NCBI GenBank assembly: GCA_902801805.1
Contig: CADCJP010000032.1
Span: forward strand, 1 to 8,777
Reading direction: 5' to 3'
DNA length: 8,777 nucleotides
Source: an uncultured Erysipelotrichaceae bacterium
GTDB lineage: Bacteria; Bacillota_I; Bacilli_A; RFN20; CAG-826
Position numbers and translations under genes: made by a program. The notes under the pieces were generated by a model. It did not search any database. It saw only the letters and a program-made list of their open reading frames with translations, and had not been told where the DNA came from. Shown piece by piece: positions 6,435-8,777 of the stretch. Positions within the stretch are counted from its first letter, which is position 1, and each line of letters opens with the position of its first letter.

Positions 6435-7460
6435 ATGAACTTTTGGTTGGCTATTTCTCTCATCTTAGCGGTCACAGCAATCTATCTTATTATGATTGAA
6501 TTCTTTTCTGTGGCCTTTAAGCTTACAGGATTAGCCACTAATAAGATTAGATTCCAAGTTGCATCCTTATTTACAGGTGCAGGTTTCACCACTCAAGAAA
6601 GTGAACTTATTACAAATGATACCCGTCGTAGAAGAATCGCGGTTGTCTGTATGTATACAGGTCACATCTTCTCCGTTGTGATTATGGGCTTAATTATTAA
6701 CGTCTTAATTTCTATTGGTGAAACACTTAATACCGACCGTCCAACTAGAACATTTACCGAATGGTATTTCATCGTTTTCTATATTTCCGCGGCGGTCTTC
6801 CTTCTTGTTTTGTTGATCAAAATCCCACCTATTAATAAGAAATTCCAAAAGCTATTAGAAAAGATTGCGATTAATACTTCTAAAGCCAGAAGAGAGACGA
6901 ATATCGTTACCGTCCTCGATTATTATGGTAGAAGTGCGGTCGTGGAAGTAGCGTTAAATAAAGTTCCTGACTTTGCTAAAGATGTTTCTTTAGGCAATAT
7001 GGCGTTAACTAAAAAATATTCGCTTATCCTCTTATCTCTTAGAAGAGGTAACCGTAGAGTGACTATTAGTAAAGACACCATGCTCGCAAAAGGCGATGTT
7101 ATCGTCGCGTATGGCCATATCAATGATATCCGTGATTGTTTTATCAATTCTCTCGCGGGAGAAAAGAAAAAGAGTGACACAATTGTTATCGATAACACTA
7201 ACGAAATCCAATTAATTAACAACTACGGAGCCAATACCTTAATGGAAGTTACTGTCCATGAAGTTCCTAAAGAACTTGAAGGTATTACGATGAAAGATAG
7301 CCATCTTACAGATCGTTACTCCATTCAAATCATTATTATTAAACGAAATAACGAATATCTCTTCGTTAATAAAGATATGACCATTGAAAAGGATGATATT
7401 GTGACCTTGTTTGGTCCATATGTGAATATCAGACACTTATTCAATAACGAAGATAAGTAA
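6435..7460 (+). CDS. Membrane protein with three transmembrane helices and tandem TrkA-C (RCK_C) domains
   Basis: This 341-residue protein has three hydrophobic helices (about 3-27, 68-93 and 109-129) and a long cytoplasmic part with two related TrkA-C domains (about 168-237 and 269-334). Each repeat follows the RCK_C pattern of valine-rich strand, Ser-Leu/Ser-His linker, a Tyr-Ser-hydrophobic strand, and a closing GDVIVAYG or DDIVTLFG. Between helices 1 and 2 lies LTGLATNKIRFQ...SLFTGAGFTTQESE (30-57), recalling a conserved motif of TrkA-C membrane proteins in Gram-positive bacteria and superficially the TGAGFTT-like filter region of TrkH/KtrB. RCK_C domains sense ligands, in some proteins cyclic di-AMP, and gate ion transport. 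With only three helices it is unlikely to be a whole channel, so a regulatory or accessory membrane role is inferred. It converges on typA across a shared terminator. Confidence 0.85.
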   Translation: MNFWLAISLILAVTAIYLIMIEFFSVAFKLTGLATNKIRFQVASLFTGAGFTTQESELITNDTRRRRIAVVCMYTGHIFSVVIMGLIINVLISIGETLNTDRPTRTFTEWYFIVFYISAAVFLLVLLIKIPPINKKFQKLLEKIAINTSKARRETNIVTVLDYYGRSAVVEVALNKVPDFAKDVSLGNMALTKKYSLILLSLRRGNRRVTISKDTMLAKGDVIVAYGHINDIRDCFINSLAGEKKKSDTIVIDNTNEIQLINNYGANTLMEVTVHEVPKELEGITMKDSHLTDRYSIQIIIIKRNNEYLFVNKDMTIEKDDIVTLFGPYVNIRHLFNNEDK

Positions 7461-7462
7461 AG

Positions 7463-7490
7463 AAAAAAGCGCATCTCGCGCTTTTCTTTT
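7463..7490. terminator. Bidirectional Rho-independent terminator between convergent genes
   Basis: AAAAGCGC (7465-7472) and GCGCTTTT (7478-7485) form a perfect 8-base stem with loop ATCTC. The plus strand continues into CTTTT and the minus strand into further T, so the hairpin can end both the TrkA-C transcript and typA. It begins three bases after the TrkA-C stop, and the typA stop (complement of 7489-7491) overlaps its edge. Confidence 0.88.
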
Positions 7491-8777
7491 AGATTTCACC
7501 TCTTCTCACATGAGAATCGTATTTCTTACGTTCTGCAGTGTTAAGGATCTTCTTTCTCATTCTATATGTGGATGGTGTGATTTCCACAAGTTCATCACTA
7601 TTGATGTAGTCTAAGCAAGCTTCTAAGGACATCTTACGTGGTGTCTTTAAGACAACAGTAGTGTCTTTCGTTGCACTTCTCACGTTAGTTAAGTTCTTTT
7701 TAAGAACACAGTTAACCGCTAAGTCGATATCATAACGGTTTTCACCGATAATCATACCTTCATAGACCATGACACCTGGTTCAATGAACATTGTGCCTCT
7801 TTCTTCAACGTGCTCAATCGCGTATGGAGTGGCTTGACCTGTTTCAGTGGCCACTAAGACACCGATTTGTCTTTCACCTAAGTTTAATGAGCTCGCTGGG
7901 CGATATTCTTTATATGTATGAGAGATAATGCCATAACCTTTGGTTAAGGTCATGAAATTGGTCATAAAGCCTAATAAACCACGAGAAGGAATGACATATT
8001 GGAGAATAGTGACTGTTTCTCTCGCATCCATATTAATTAATTCAGCGTTTCTATTGCCTAATGACATCATAATGTCACCAACGAATTCGTTTGGAACATC
8101 GATTAATAAGTCTTCATATGGTTCACATCTTTCACCATCAATTTCCTTGATGATGACTTGTGGCTTACTAACTTCTAATTCGAAGCCTTCGCGTCTCATG
8201 TTTTCAATTAAGATGGAAAGGTGTAATTCGCCTCTACCAGAAACGATCCATGATTCTTTATTTGGAATTCTTTCGACTTTAAGAGCGACGTCTTTTTGTG
8301 TTTCTCTAAATAATCTTTCTTCAATCTTTCTCGCGGTTAATTGCTTACCGTCTTGGCCAGAAAGTGGGGAAGAGTTAGTGCCGAATGTCATTTGTAATGT
8401 TGGTTCATCAAGTCTAATTGGAGGTAATGCTTCAACATTATTGAAAGCACCGATAGTTTCACCAACGTTAAACCGGCAACCGCAACGATTTCACCAGCGG
8501 AAGCTTCTTCAATTTCTAATCTCTTTAAACCTTGATAACCGAATAACTTCATAACTCTGAAGTTTGTGGTGGTACCATCAAGTCTAGCGACAGTCACGTT
8601 ATCGTTAACATGAATTGTGCCTTTCTTAATTGTACCCAAACCAATTCTACCGACAAAGTCGTTATAGTCTAATAAGGCGACTTGTAATTGAAGTGGGGCG
8701 TTAACATCAACCTTTGGGGCTGGAATTTCTTTAATAATGGTGTCTAACACTGGTTCCATACCTGGTTTTTGTGTGTT
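7489..8777 (-). pseudogene. typA: TypA/BipA ribosome-binding GTPase, partial and frameshifted
   Basis: TypA/BipA is a translational GTPase that binds the 70S ribosome and supports growth under stress or cold and late 50S assembly. The window holds everything after the GTPase domain, which lies beyond the right edge. Reading on the minus strand: the linker GMEPVLDTIIKEIPAP (8762 leftward), the beta-barrel domain II (YNDFVGRIGLGTIKKGT, ASAGEIVAVAG), then in another frame VGETIGAFNNVEALPPIRLD, LQMTFGTNSSPLSG, GRGELHLSILIENMRREGFE, IPSRGLLGFMTNFMTLTKG, and the TypA-specific C-terminal part ending HVRRGEI. The two frames meet near 8464-8474. Continuing in the upstream frame gives about 25 wrong residues and a stop near 8388. 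Adding one A to the AA at 8468-8469 restores a continuous frame. The summed length (about 427 codons here plus a typical GTPase domain) fits a TypA of about 610 residues. It is either a real lesion or an error. Confidence 0.9.

Noticed and set aside
8388..8466. The tail LTLVKLSVLSIM... of the upstream typA frame as a genuine protein end
   Set aside because: It begins exactly where the conserved TypA sequence switches frame, so it is out-of-frame read-on after the frameshift rather than a real C-terminus.
7940..8554. A 204-codon open frame on the plus strand
   Set aside because: It runs antisense across typA, whose minus-strand translation shows clear conserved motifs. The plus-strand product has no recognisable domain and no initiation signal, so it is a shadow of typA codon bias.

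Overview
The window is a compact stretch of a bacterial chromosome. It is low to moderate in GC, prefers A/T-ending codons (AAA, GAA, TTA, AGA), and reads every Trp from TGG, so the standard bacterial code applies. The gene families (PPDK, DegV, a TrkA-C membrane protein and a TypA of the Bacillota type) and the gene packing suggest an uncultured low-GC Bacillota lineage, perhaps near Erysipelotrichia, RF39 or Mollicutes relatives. That placement is inference from composition and family resemblance only.

Layout. (1) Positions 1-1364, minus strand: the N-terminal half of pyruvate phosphate dikinase (ppdK), cut by the window edge just before the catalytic-His codon. (2) Positions 1365-1528: a divergent control region with an extended -10 promoter, a 5'-UTR palindrome and a consensus Shine-Dalgarno (SD) for ppdK, plus a weaker plus-strand promoter. 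(3) Positions 1529-4423, plus strand: a tight cluster of an FGGY carbohydrate kinase, an ATP-grasp ligase starting 2 bases after it, and a candidate 47-residue Arg-rich peptide starting 1 base after that. (4) Positions 4528-5418: a DegV-family lipid-binding protein with its own strong SD, followed by a Rho-independent terminator. (5) Positions 5489-6421: an RluA-family pseudouridine synthase. (6) Positions 6435-7460: a membrane protein with three N-terminal helices and two TrkA-C (RCK_C) domains. (7) Positions 7463-7490: a terminator that works in both directions. (8) Positions 7489-8777, minus strand: typA/bipA, cut by the right edge (GTPase domain missing) and broken by a frameshift near 8468.

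Most genes are housekeeping: central carbon metabolism (PPDK), lipid handling (DegV/FakB-like), rRNA or tRNA modification (RluA family), ion or nucleotide-linked membrane regulation (TrkA-C), and a ribosome-associated GTPase (TypA). The FGGY kinase, ATP-grasp ligase and basic peptide form the only cluster whose joint job I cannot name. It is the best candidate here for an undescribed pathway.

Three points deserve a second look: that kinase-ligase-peptide cluster; the -10-like boxes that sit exactly 6 bases before the ATG of both the pseudouridine synthase and the TrkA-C gene, which predicts leaderless mRNAs; and the typA frameshift, which may be a real lesion or a sequence error. I saw no RNA genes, insertion sequences, CRISPR arrays or attachment sites, and no gene-free stretch longer than 300 bases.
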